64,000 bases of DNA from Legionella saoudiensis (GTDB taxonomy: Bacteria; Pseudomonadota; Gammaproteobacteria; Legionellales; Legionellaceae): contig NZ_LN901322.1 of the NCBI RefSeq assembly GCF_001465875.1, forward strand, positions 310,001-374,000. The letters run 5' to 3'. Positions 1 to 8,544 of this stretch are shown piece by piece. The position numbers and the translations under genes are program-made. The notes beneath the pieces were generated by a model. It saw only the letters and a list, made by a program, of their open reading frames with translations. It did not search any database and had not been told where the DNA came from. Numbering within the stretch: position 1 is the stretch's first letter; each line of letters opens with the position of its first letter.

Positions 1-276
1 GCCCAACGTTGGGTTCCTTACAGCTATGTGTATCCATTTGCTGAAGGTTTAGCAGGAATATTGATGATTGCAGGGGCATTAAATTGGCTTTCTATTCCGG
101 TTGCTTTATTTATTGGAACTGTAGGTGCTCTTTCTGTATTTAAAGCCGTTTATATTGACAAACGTGAACTTAAATGCGCCTGTGTTGGAGGTGATAGTAA
201 CGTTCCTTTAGGATTTATTTCACTCACTGAAAACTTAATGATGATTGGAATGGCTTTATTCATGTTATTCATATAA
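1..276 (+). CDS. MauE/DoxX-like membrane protein, 5' end outside window
   Basis: The reading frame is open to the left edge, so the start is missing; a GTG at 28 is only an internal codon. The visible 91 residues are very hydrophobic, with about three membrane segments. A Cys-Ala-Cys followed by Gly-Gly and the stretch VPLGFISLTENLMM resemble the C-terminal part of MauE/DoxX-type redox-associated membrane proteins, which are thought to support thiol or metal chemistry in the envelope. The next gene, 33 bases downstream on the same strand, encodes an exported His-rich protein, which fits a small metal or redox operon. The family call rests on remembered motifs; the substrate is unknown. Confidence 0.6.
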   Translation, partial: AQRWVPYSYVYPFAEGLAGILMIAGALNWLSIPVALFIGTVGALSVFKAVYIDKRELKCACVGGDSNVPLGFISLTENLMMIGMALFMLFI

Positions 277-309
277 TTCAATTAACTTATTAGCTTATCA
301 GGAGCTTAT

Positions 310-1122
310 ATGAGAATTTTATCTACTTTTTTATTATGGGGGTTGCTTTCTAATATTCCCTTGTCTTCTGCAAATGCGCATGGGCAGGTTACAAAACATA
401 AGCTACCTAATCAAGATACCATCCAATTAGTAATTAAAAATGCGCCGAGTAAAATCAAGGCAAACACCACAGAAACAATTCGTTTGCAATTGCTAAAGAA
501 TAATAAACCACTTACCTTAAAAGATCTAAAGACAGTCCATACAGAAAAGGTTCATTTAATGATTATAGACCCTACACTGACCGAATATTATCATATGCAT
601 CCTTTCGTAGATAACAAGAACAAGGAATTTATTTTCAAATTTTCCCCAAAGAAAAATAGTTCTTATCGAATGTGGGTTGATGTCACTCCTCTTGCTACTG
701 GCAAGCAAATATTTCTACATACTGATATTGGCACTTCGTCAAAAAAACATTCAATTGATAAAGCAGTTAAATTAAATTACAGCATAAATTCTTATCAATT
801 TAACTTGAAACTAGATGAACAACCGCGAGTAGGTAATCCAGTTATGGCAACCATTACTGTAACAAATAATGGAAAACCTTTCAGCCAGTTAGAGCCTGTG
901 ATGGGGGCATTTGCTCATCTTATAGGGTTTTATGCTGATTACTCTTCCATACTTCACATTCATCCCATGGGAAAAGAACCTAGTAAAGACTCTGAACGTG
1001 GTGGTTCGGAATTAATGTTCCACATAGAACCTAAAAAAGCAGGGTTTGTTAAATTATTTGCACAGTTTAGAATTAATAGAGAAGATATCTATGTGCCTTT
1101 TGGTATTGTAATTAAACAATAG
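310..1122 (+). CDS. exported His-rich protein, possible metal-related envelope protein
   Basis: 270 residues with a clear signal peptide (about 1-23, ending SSANA). The start is supported by AGGAG eight bases upstream. The rest looks beta-rich and appears to hold two similar halves. Each half has a His cluster: YYHMHPF near residue 95, and AHLIGFYADYSSILHIHPMG near 205-225. This arrangement is seen in periplasmic proteins coded beside copper or heavy-metal transport genes (YtkA/FixH-like folds). It follows a MauE-like membrane protein and is probably cotranscribed with it. The function is inferred: the histidines could bind copper or another soft metal. No enzyme motif was seen. Confidence 0.6.
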   Translation: MRILSTFLLWGLLSNIPLSSANAHGQVTKHKLPNQDTIQLVIKNAPSKIKANTTETIRLQLLKNNKPLTLKDLKTVHTEKVHLMIIDPTLTEYYHMHPFVDNKNKEFIFKFSPKKNSSYRMWVDVTPLATGKQIFLHTDIGTSSKKHSIDKAVKLNYSINSYQFNLKLDEQPRVGNPVMATITVTNNGKPFSQLEPVMGAFAHLIGFYADYSSILHIHPMGKEPSKDSERGGSELMFHIEPKKAGFVKLFAQFRINREDIYVPFGIVIKQ

Positions 1123-1207
1123 CATTCCAAAAGCTTCTCTAAAGTAAAAATATAACGTCATAACTTATCCTAATTTCTTGGCAGCTTGGGCTAGATTGCG
1201 GTAAACC

Positions 1208-2641
1208 CTATTTCCCATATTTTGTTAATTCCGGAAAATCATAATCTCGCCAGCCTGGGATATCGGCTACTTTAAAACAAAGCTGACCGGCATGTGGAGT
1301 TGCTTTTTCAAGAGACGTTTCGGGCGTTAAAATAAGTGAGCCAAAAGGATAAGTTGCATCAATCCCTATCGAAGAGGCAAGACGAGCATCTAAAGGAATG
1401 TCATCTAAAATAGAGGGATCTAAAGGACCTGCTGGTAAATTGTTTATAATGATTATGTCTTTATGAGGCTGCATTCTAAAGGACGTAGCCCAGGTGACTT
1501 GGTCTGCATCATGGATGTTAATATCAGAGTTCACTGCAACAACCATTTTTGGGCGAAGATTACTTGCCATAGCGGCAAGAATAGCCTGGCGCGCCTCTCC
1601 ATCAAAGCGAGGTTCAATCGCAAGAACTATATAAAAAGAAACACCTCCTGATGCAGGAATAGCTACATTAGAAATTGTGGGGAAGGATTTATTCATACTC
1701 TTAAAAAATGAGGCCTCAAAAGGAATTTGCTTTAAAAAATGATTCTCTGTGGGTGGTACGCCTGTTAATAAAGCTTGAAAGTACGCGTTATTACGGTGAG
1801 TAATGGCTTTAACATGCGCCGTAGGCTTCATGGAGCCTGGTGTGTAATACCCGGTGTATTCTCCTAAAGGTCCTTCAAATACTAACTCCTCTAAGTCAAT
1901 TTCTAGCTCAAAGACTACTTCTGCATAAGCAGGGACCTGAACATCAATGGTTTTGCAGGAAGTTAAAACAACTGCCTCGCCTCGAAGGCCACCTGCAACG
2001 GCAAAATCATTGGTATCGTCTTGAAGTTGAAATTGACAGGTATAAGCAATAACAGGATCTACTCCGATTACCAAAGCTATCGGGTACTTTTTATGTCCTA
2101 ATTTTCGGGCTTTTTCCAGATTTTTGCCTAGGCGATGATTGGGCTGAGCCAAAAATGACATGGTGTTTTTCGAAATAATTTGAAAACGATAATTTCCAAT
2201 ATCTTCAATACCAGTTTCTGGATCTTTGCTTACAGCAATGCCTGCCGTAATATATTGTCCTCCATCACTAGGGCTGTATTTGGGTATAGGAAACTGCGAT
2301 AGATCGACAGCATCCTCAAGTATAATTTGCTCATGAGTTACTGCGTTATCAGTCAGAATGGGCTCAATAGGATGCGCTAACCCATCCAGGATCTTTTTAA
2401 AGATAGACGCTTCATCAGCCTGAAAAGCAATCAATGTTTTCTTTCTGGAATTATATAATCCACCGATAAGTGGAAAATTTGTGCCATTATTACTAAATTG
2501 CACCGCTGGCCCACTGATTGATGCGCTTTTCTGCAATGCTTTACCAACATCTGTAGCCAAATCAATAGGCCTCTTAACCTCAATAAGTTCGCCGTTCTTA
2601 CGAAGCGCTTCAATAAACTGCCTAAAATCCTTATAAGGCAT
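1208..2641 (-). CDS. UbiD-family prenylated-FMN decarboxylase
   Basis: 477 residues, normal for the UbiD family. The N-terminus (YKDFRQFIEALRKNGELIEV) and the central block fit UbiD/FDC enzymes, which use prenylated FMN to decarboxylate aromatic or unsaturated acids. The family's catalytic Arg-Glu-Glu set is visible: R152 in NYRFQ, and E256 and E261 in EGPLGEYTGYY. It is intact. It differs enough from E. coli UbiD that I would not call it the ubiquinone enzyme; the substrate is open. No UbiX (prenyl-FMN synthase) gene is beside it, so the cofactor must be supplied from elsewhere. The gene is monocistronic and convergent with the upstream metal-type pair. Confidence 0.85.
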   Translation of the reverse strand: MPYKDFRQFIEALRKNGELIEVKRPIDLATDVGKALQKSASISGPAVQFSNNGTNFPLIGGLYNSRKKTLIAFQADEASIFKKILDGLAHPIEPILTDNAVTHEQIILEDAVDLSQFPIPKYSPSDGGQYITAGIAVSKDPETGIEDIGNYRFQIISKNTMSFLAQPNHRLGKNLEKARKLGHKKYPIALVIGVDPVIAYTCQFQLQDDTNDFAVAGGLRGEAVVLTSCKTIDVQVPAYAEVVFELEIDLEELVFEGPLGEYTGYYTPGSMKPTAHVKAITHRNNAYFQALLTGVPPTENHFLKQIPFEASFFKSMNKSFPTISNVAIPASGGVSFYIVLAIEPRFDGEARQAILAAMASNLRPKMVVAVNSDINIHDADQVTWATSFRMQPHKDIIIINNLPAGPLDPSILDDIPLDARLASSIGIDATYPFGSLILTPETSLEKATPHAGQLCFKVADIPGWRDYDFPELTKYGK

Positions 2642-2816
2642 GCTGATTATCCATATAGAATGTTATATAAAATATAGGCATGTTTTATTTAAACTTCCAT
2701 AGCGCAGATAACCACGACTAATCTGTAAAGCCAAAATATCGCGAAAAACCAAGCAATATAGTATACCTAATACTATGCTTCCTGAGCATTGAGAATGTAT
2801 TTTTCAAGGAAAAACG

Positions 2817-3063
2817 ATGATTGCTCCAGAAATCCCAGAAAATGAAGCGATGCGTTTAGCAACTTTATATAAATTACAAATACTTGATACAGAGCCAGAG
2901 GAACGTTTCGGCCGATTGACTCGAATTGCTTGCAAGCTTTTTGGTGTTCCTATCGCTGTAATTTCATTTTTAGAAGCTGAACGTCAGTGGATGAAATCGA
3001 CTCAAGGATTTGACATTAAAGAAGCGGCGAGAAAAACTTCGTTTTGTGGTCATGTTATTCTTT
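2817..3063 (+). pseudogene. truncated GAF-domain sensor gene
   Basis: About the first 80 residues match the N-terminus of GAF-domain signalling proteins: ENEAMRLATLYKLQILDTEP, then ERFGRLTRIACKLFGVPIAVISF, RQWMKSTQGF and TSFCGHVIL. In intact relatives the GAF domain continues and is usually followed by GGDEF, kinase or similar output domains. Here the match stops abruptly near 3063, and the frame then runs through antisense sequence of an IS6-type transposase until a stop at about 3176. The gene was therefore probably broken by insertion, with loss of the downstream part. A short GAF peptide may still be made, but it lacks an output domain. Confidence 0.75.
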
Positions 3064-3650
3064 CCACAGCGACTGCAAATAGATTCCTGATGGTCCCCAT
3101 GAGTGGGATGACGTTCTGCGCTCCAGCGGGTGATATAAAACGAAAGAGGCATTTTTCTTTCCTTCGCGTGGGCTGATGGGCATTTTCTACCCGATTATTG
3201 AGCCCTTTATGCGGACGATGATCGACCCCTTTACCCATCTGGCGAATGGCTTCGTGTAGCTCCTGAGCTTGTTTGTTACAATTAGCCGGCCTTGGAAGAG
3301 GCATTCAATAGCCGAGACAGGAAACAAATAGCCACCTTTTTATTTCGCCGCTTTTGCAGAGACACATCCAGCTCATAACCCCCATCATCTGCTCATCCAG
3401 ATGCCATTGGTCTGATAGTTTGAACGCTCGCTTTTTAATCACGCTCTTAAAATGGATACCAAATTTAAGAACCATTGATGTATTGTCTCATAACTCACAT
3501 CAATAACTCGATACAATAAACGCTCCGAGACATCCTGAAACTGTCATTAAATCTGCGGTAACTCCAGCCTGCTCCTCCTTACTGGCCTTGCTGTAGCCAC
3601 ATATGCATTAAATAGTAATACTCTTTAGATTGGCAAGAATCGGGGTCAAC
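3060..3650 (-). mobile_element. decayed IS6-family insertion sequence
   Basis: Minus-strand translation in several frames gives scattered pieces of one IS6-type DDE transposase in the right order. These are an N-terminal helix-turn-helix piece (DVSYETIHQWFL, about 3450-3500), WHLDE near 3400, KGVDHRPHKGLNNRVENAHQPTRRKE near 3150-3240, and a C-terminal GAQ..MGTIRNLFAVAV near 3070-3130. Stops, frameshifts and an internal deletion separate them, so no active transposase is encoded. I could not define the terminal inverted repeats. The left end abuts the interrupted GAF gene. This also accounts for the stretch without genes up to 3702. Confidence 0.8.
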
Positions 3651-3702
3651 TCTTTGATAATAATTTAAAAAATAGCTTTATCAAAAGACTTGCCCCCCTG
3701 TT

Positions 3703-5610
3703 CTAATTAAGTTTCAAAGAAGGCTCGCCGATGCTCTCTTTTGCGGTTTGTACTATATTATCCAAACCATCCTTTCTTCCTAGAAAACGAAGACCAACGC
3801 CAAGTCCACCTGCCAAACCAATCGCTGAAGAGGCCATAATACCCAGAGTCCATCCCGTCAAACTGCCATGTATAGCACCATCAAGAGCACCGAAAACGCC
3901 ACCGATGCCTCCTGTGGGTGCGGATATAAGCGCCAGAATTCCTGCTTCGATTGCCGCTCCAATTACAGCTCCAATGATCGCGCCAACGGCTGCAATCACA
4001 ACACAAGCAACTGCTTTGCCCACTTTTTGCCAAGTTGATTTTTCAAATGATTTTAAAGAGCGCGCGTGTTGCTCAAAATGCTCTACACAAGCTATTTTTT
4101 CTTCCTTGCTCTTGTTAGACATAATTCCTTCAACCATATTTTTGGCCTCAAAAGCTAAGGTACTTATGTCCGCTTTATTAGCTCCAGTAATCATCTTTTG
4201 ATAAAGCTCACCTTGAAGTTTAATCAGTTGATTACGCAGATTTTTATGATTCGTTAAGCGTAAATCCGTAATTGCCTCATGAAGAGGGAATAAAATTTCG
4301 TGCTGATGTACTTTTTCCTGTTCTAATACTAAGGCTTCTGACTCATGCTTTGTATGTATTAAACGACGAAATAATACTTGCATTCGAGCAGGATCTTTTT
4401 CAATAAGAAGATCTAAATCATTTAAGTTAAGATCGGGAAGAAAGCGAGCGAAATCTTCTTTAATCTTATTGATTTGCGTATTTGCCCCCTCTCGATCAAA
4501 TTTATCTATACATCCAGAAATTTCGATTATTAAATCACGTTCAAGATAATGTCTAATTTCATCAATAGGACCATACGCTTCTGAAAAAGCACTATCTGAT
4601 TGATGCGGCCAATGAGCACAAATCCATTCAAGCTGTTTACGATTGTCCTTAATGTAGGTCTTTTTTTCTTCATCGGATACTTGATCTAATCCTTGGGTCC
4701 ATCTATCCAATTGCTCTAAGATTGGCTCTTTATCATGTGCTTCACTAGCTATCTGTTGTAGATATTCTTCGTTTTTTAAATAGGCGGAGTTGTAATGAGT
4801 CATTAAATAAGAACAGCGTTCAAATTGTTCCTGCAATACATGCCCTATGTTAATCCCTGCTTTAATCATATCCTTGTGTGTGAATTCAATATCAGCAAAA
4901 GGATCAGTGAATCGTAATGGATTATGAGTGGGTAATTCGGCTATTTTTGGTAACGACGATGGGTTAGGGTTCGATTTACTAAGATCTAAATACCCTTCAT
5001 ACTTAGCGCTTCCTAAACTCAATAATTCAGAAGCCTCCTGACAATAGTTATCGGCAATCATAATACCATGCTCGCCTTTCCAGGGTCGATTTGCTGCATA
5101 GGAAAAAGGACTTACCAAGTGACCTTCTACACTAATCGCACGGTCGCCATAAGGTGGCGCCATGTAGTTAAATTTAATGTCGTTCTCTTGTAAAATTTTC
5201 CATGCTTTAAGCATCATGGCTTTAATTTCTGCTGATGTTTTTTCAGCGACTGCAGAATGTTCAGGAAAACGAATATAAACACAGCATTCTTTACCACGTT
5301 GATCGCGATCAGAGTTAGCACCATTTGTTTGTGTTCCATCCCAAGCGATATCCTCAACTCGGCTGTCATCTTTTAAAATCAGAAATTTAAAATTTAAATT
5401 CTCAGTAGCAAATACTGGGGTTAATAGTTTTGCTGCTTTTTTTAAGTTCTCGCTATCAGGGTAAAGAGAAATACGAAACTCCCACATACTATCATCCTGA
5501 GGGAATTCATTAAGGGAGTAAAATTGTTGGAAACCGTCTCTTTGATATTTATCAATATTAGTTAAAAACCGCTGTATGCGCTCATCAGTAGGTAAGGATT
5601 TTTTTGGCAT
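3703..5610 (-). CDS. unrecognised 635-residue protein, candidate effector
   Basis: No confident family. The N-terminal 180 residues look like a compact alpha/beta domain (EFRISLYP at 44-51, NFKFLILKD at 73-81, CVYIRF at 110-115). The middle (about 240-530) is helical and rich in Glu, Lys and Gln. The C-terminus (about 540-620) has two glycine-rich membrane-insertable segments (VIAAVGAIIGAVIGAA and a later Gly/Ala stretch). A soluble head, helical middle and glycine-zipper tail is common in Legionella translocated proteins that insert in host membranes, but this is inference. The N-terminal order loosely recalls OspF/SpvC phosphothreonine lyases, with key residues changed. A hairpin around 3652-3690 may terminate it. 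The gene stands alone beside an IS relic. Confidence 0.6.
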   Translation of the reverse strand: MPKKSLPTDERIQRFLTNIDKYQRDGFQQFYSLNEFPQDDSMWEFRISLYPDSENLKKAAKLLTPVFATENLNFKFLILKDDSRVEDIAWDGTQTNGANSDRDQRGKECCVYIRFPEHSAVAEKTSAEIKAMMLKAWKILQENDIKFNYMAPPYGDRAISVEGHLVSPFSYAANRPWKGEHGIMIADNYCQEASELLSLGSAKYEGYLDLSKSNPNPSSLPKIAELPTHNPLRFTDPFADIEFTHKDMIKAGINIGHVLQEQFERCSYLMTHYNSAYLKNEEYLQQIASEAHDKEPILEQLDRWTQGLDQVSDEEKKTYIKDNRKQLEWICAHWPHQSDSAFSEAYGPIDEIRHYLERDLIIEISGCIDKFDREGANTQINKIKEDFARFLPDLNLNDLDLLIEKDPARMQVLFRRLIHTKHESEALVLEQEKVHQHEILFPLHEAITDLRLTNHKNLRNQLIKLQGELYQKMITGANKADISTLAFEAKNMVEGIMSNKSKEEKIACVEHFEQHARSLKSFEKSTWQKVGKAVACVVIAAVGAIIGAVIGAAIEAGILALISAPTGGIGGVFGALDGAIHGSLTGWTLGIMASSAIGLAGGLGVGLRFLGRKDGLDNIVQTAKESIGEPSLKLN

Positions 5611-5676
5611 AATTCACTCGAACCAAGAATGCTCAAACATTATACTCAATGAGATGATTAAAGGCAATTTATAACT

Positions 5677-5979
5677 TTAGCTATTAGTGCAATGCTTAGA
5701 CGGTAAAGCTTCTCTTTGTTCATCGGGAGAAAAATTTAGAGGACTATTAAAAATAGTTTGTTCTGCAGAAGTCAGTATTTCAAGCTTTGCCATTAAGGGA
5801 TATGTTCGAGTGAGGACACCCAAAGTGTTGATAGCCCAAAAAATACTATCAGTCGATATGGCATGATCAAAAACTAATGGTCGATGAGTAGATAAAGGGG
5901 TTCTTCCACAGACCCCCTTAATGAATAGTCCAAGAAACAATAGCTCCGGAATAATAAGAAATTTTACTTTGACTACCAT
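5677..5979 (-). CDS. small hypothetical protein, uncertain
   Basis: An open frame of about 100 residues overlaps the 3' end of the barrel gene by some 60 bases. Its first 20 residues are hydrophobic, but that part is also barrel coding sequence in another frame, so the hydrophobicity may be a by-product. The remainder (for example LEILTSAEQTIFNSPLNFSPDEQ) has ordinary protein composition and matches nothing I recognise. It could be a real small exported protein cotranscribed with the barrel gene, or the remnant of a larger gene. Without it, the interval 5611-5917 would be empty. Confidence 0.3.
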   Translation of the reverse strand: MVVKVKFLIIPELLFLGLFIKGVCGRTPLSTHRPLVFDHAISTDSIFWAINTLGVLTRTYPLMAKLEILTSAEQTIFNSPLNFSPDEQREALPSKHCTNS

Positions 5980-6841
5980 ACCAATGTTGGGTAATAGGTA
6001 AAGAAATACCAATTTGGAAAATCATTTTAGGTGTCGAAAACCAGAGTGAAGGGGTTGCATAGATAATATTCCCTCCAGTGTTAGGAACCACACGTCCAGC
6101 TAATTTGGTTTTATCACTGTATTGGCCATTTAACTCCACTAAACCTAAGAATATATATTTTTTTTCCACGGCATTAATATTATGTCCTATTCCCAAATTA
6201 TAATAATACTGCGCCCCTTGTTGAATGGCATGGGATTTCTCAATAAATTGAACTCCCGGAGCAACAAAGCCATACCAGTCCGCTAAGGTGCGTGAGTACG
6301 TTGAGCCAAGGAAATAAGTTATTGCATTGAAACTAGAAGGCGCATTTTTCCTGGAAAATCCAGAAACCCGACTGTTAAGATGAAGCTTCTTCGAGAGTTC
6401 ATTTAAATTACTTGTGGGAAAGGTTGGAGAAAAAATAATCGTTGCTTGATCAGAGTACTTGATGCTTTCCTTATTGTAAAAAGCATACTCAAAATCAAGC
6501 GCCAAATCCCCCGCCCCTGATATTGTTTTCGTGCCATTTCTATAACTTAAGGCAACAGGAAGGGTTATTAATAGTGAGGCAGAATCAGTAATTCCATAAA
6601 GAAAGGATGGTGTTCCTTCAGTAATAACCTGCGTTTTACTATATAAGTAGGCCGGATTGTAAGAAGCAATGGCTTGGTTTTTATCAATAATATTTTGGCC
6701 AAAAGAAAAAAATGGACCTGGTTGTTGGGAAGAAGCTAAAGAAAAGTTCCCAATGGATGGTGGTTTAGCCGCTATTGTTATATTCATCCCGAATATAAAC
6801 AATAAAAACAACCATTTTCGCAAGGAACTTAAAATAGGCAT
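5918..6841 (-). CDS. predicted outer-membrane beta-barrel protein
   Basis: I chose the ATG at 6841 (MPILSSLRKWLFLLF), which gives a good signal peptide ending near TIAAKPP; a longer frame begins at 6868. The mature part has alternating polar and hydrophobic strands rich in Tyr, Ser, Gly and Phe (for example YSRTLADWYGFVAPGVQF and YYYNLGIGHNINA). The overall layout, with ITDSASLLITLPVAL and a GAGDLALDFEYAF turn, is typical of transporter-like or meta-pathway outer-membrane barrels annotated as conserved hypothetical. It ends in SYYSGAIVSWTIH, consistent with a final strand. The cargo is unknown. It is not near any obvious transport operon. Confidence 0.65.
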   Translation of the reverse strand: MPILSSLRKWLFLLFIFGMNITIAAKPPSIGNFSLASSQQPGPFFSFGQNIIDKNQAIASYNPAYLYSKTQVITEGTPSFLYGITDSASLLITLPVALSYRNGTKTISGAGDLALDFEYAFYNKESIKYSDQATIIFSPTFPTSNLNELSKKLHLNSRVSGFSRKNAPSSFNAITYFLGSTYSRTLADWYGFVAPGVQFIEKSHAIQQGAQYYYNLGIGHNINAVEKKYIFLGLVELNGQYSDKTKLAGRVVPNTGGNIIYATPSLWFSTPKMIFQIGISLPITQHWYGSQSKISYYSGAIVSWTIH

Positions 6842-6968
6842 GGTCTGGCATAGCATCCTGCTGTTCAACCCTATCTGTAAAGAAATTTTAAACTGATATT
6901 AATTAATAAAGCCTAACTTAAGCAAGCAAATCAATGCAGGAAGAATTTTAAAAAATTAGAAAGCCTCT

Positions 6969-7928
6969 CTAGCCCAAACCAAGATAAATGAGGTCTTCAG
7001 TATTATATTCGACTAAATGTTGTTTTATATGCGCATATTTTTCTTTATATTCATTAAAAGCTCTTGCACTATTAGAGGTATCAATTAATTCGCTTATAGT
7101 TTTTTCACCTAAAGCACTCTTTATTACTTCTCCTAAACGCTCACCTGATAAAGCATCTTGGTATGCCTCCAGAGATGACTCAGGAGCATTGCCAAGCAGT
7201 ACCTCAATTAGCGCATCTGCAGCTTCAATTTCTTTACGTAGTTCTTTATCAAGATAGAAATTCGGCATCAACTGCATAACGCAATGAAATTGATTAAGAA
7301 TGTCGATTAGCTCTGCGTTAATTTTCGATGGCGCATAGTTCAATTTACAAAAATCATTTGAGGGTAAAGGCTGAAACTTCACTGTGGTGGCGATTTGAAT
7401 GGCATCTTGTAATTCTTGAGGTAGATTCTGAATTTTCTCCTTTACCTCCGCTGCGCTTAGGTTTTGATTTTTGGGAATAAGAATAACAGACGCTTCAAAG
7501 TCTTCATTTTGAGCAAGCTCGAGAAATTTTAAATTGGCTAAGGAACTACGATAACAAAAACTAGTTGTATTCCCTACCACCATAATAAATCCATCCTCAT
7601 GAGTCAGCTCATTTATATTACGCCAACCTAGTTCCCCATCAATTTTAAAGTATGCTCTAGATGCCTTGTTTAGATTGTAAACATCAAAAGGCAAAAATTC
7701 TAAAATAGTTAACTGGAATTTATTTTTTAAATCCTCAGGCACCGAGCCTTTGGTGATATCCATACATAAATCTGGTTCGAGCTCCGAACGGATATCAATA
7801 GTAAAAAAGGCCTCTGTTGATGCGTGCATTTGGTGATCACACTCATTATTACTGTGCGAACAACCAATAACTACTGCCTGTGCCGTACTAAGACTTTTAG
7901 GACTTAAGCTATCTAATTTAATTTCCAT
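6969..7928 (-). CDS. unrecognised protein, possible Rossmann/methyltransferase-like N-terminus
   Basis: About 319 residues if translation starts at the ATG at 7928; a GTG two codons earlier is possible. No signal peptide or membrane segment. The first 90 residues alternate strand and helix: AVVIGCS, FFTIDIRSELEPDLCMDIT, then FQLTILEFLPFDVYN. This resembles a class I methyltransferase fold with an acidic residue at the end of strand 2, but the usual Gly-x-Gly loop is poor. The C-terminal half is helical and acidic. It is a single gene with its own promoter region; a near-palindrome ATTAAGGTCCTTTAAT lies about 65 bases upstream. It could be a host-directed protein; this is not shown. Confidence 0.5.
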   Translation of the reverse strand: MEIKLDSLSPKSLSTAQAVVIGCSHSNNECDHQMHASTEAFFTIDIRSELEPDLCMDITKGSVPEDLKNKFQLTILEFLPFDVYNLNKASRAYFKIDGELGWRNINELTHEDGFIMVVGNTTSFCYRSSLANLKFLELAQNEDFEASVILIPKNQNLSAAEVKEKIQNLPQELQDAIQIATTVKFQPLPSNDFCKLNYAPSKINAELIDILNQFHCVMQLMPNFYLDKELRKEIEAADALIEVLLGNAPESSLEAYQDALSGERLGEVIKSALGEKTISELIDTSNSARAFNEYKEKYAHIKQHLVEYNTEDLIYLGLG

Positions 7929-8159
7929 GACCACAACATTTTTGTAAGTAAATGCCTATTTTAATACATTACCGGCTCTATCTATGAGGCATTAAGGTCC
8001 TTTAATAGAAAAAAATTAGTAAATTTGCATTAATAATGCACTAAAATTGCTTGGCACTGTTGTGCTTGAAATCCATTTAACTATTGATCTTGGCAAGGCT
8101 TTACACGCTTTTCAGGTAATTAAAAAAAAGGGATTAAATTTGAGCCGCTTAAGGCTTAA

Positions 8160-8525
8160 TTATTGCAAAAACACCTGCACTTTCTCTAAAAATTCTGTTG
8201 TTTTAAATGGTTTTTTTATAAACGCATCGGCTCCTGCCCCAATTGCCTTTGAAACATTATCGCCTCCACCATTACCACTAAGAATAATTATCTTAACTTT
8301 ATCATTCATTGCTCTAACTTTTTTAATTAAATCAATACCATTCATGTATGGCATGAATATATCCACAATTAAACATCCAGAACATTCCGCTGAAAATTCT
8401 TCTAAGAATAGAAGCGGGTTATAATAAATTTGTGGTTCAATCTTAAACGCTGCATTAAACAAAAAACGAAGCGACTCACACAACTCTTCGTTATCATCTA
8501 CGATATATACTTTAGATTCATTCAT
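8160..8525 (-). CDS. stand-alone CheY-like receiver protein
   Basis: 121 residues forming a complete receiver domain and nothing else. The acidic pair D10/D11 (VDDNEE), phospho-acceptor D55 (LIVDIFMP), Ser in ILSGNGG and Lys in FIKKPF are all present. The surrounding sequence is of the FixJ type. It lies 19 bases after the histidine kinase gene on the same strand and is surely its partner. Without an output domain it would act by protein contact, as a phosphate sink, or in a relay to another regulator. The pair is paralogous to the kinase/receiver pair at 55459-57370. Confidence 0.9.
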   Translation of the reverse strand: MNESKVYIVDDNEELCESLRFLFNAAFKIEPQIYYNPLLFLEEFSAECSGCLIVDIFMPYMNGIDLIKKVRAMNDKVKIIILSGNGGGDNVSKAIGAGADAFIKKPFKTTEFLEKVQVFLQ

Positions 8526-8544
8526 AACACGCTATCTCTACATC

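Noticed and set aside
3731-4201. 156-residue open frame on the plus strand
   Set aside because: It is antisense to the 635-residue gene and has low-complexity Pro/Ala/Ile composition without any start signal.
8047-8424. 125-residue plus-strand frame
   Set aside because: It is the shadow of the receiver gene on the other strand.
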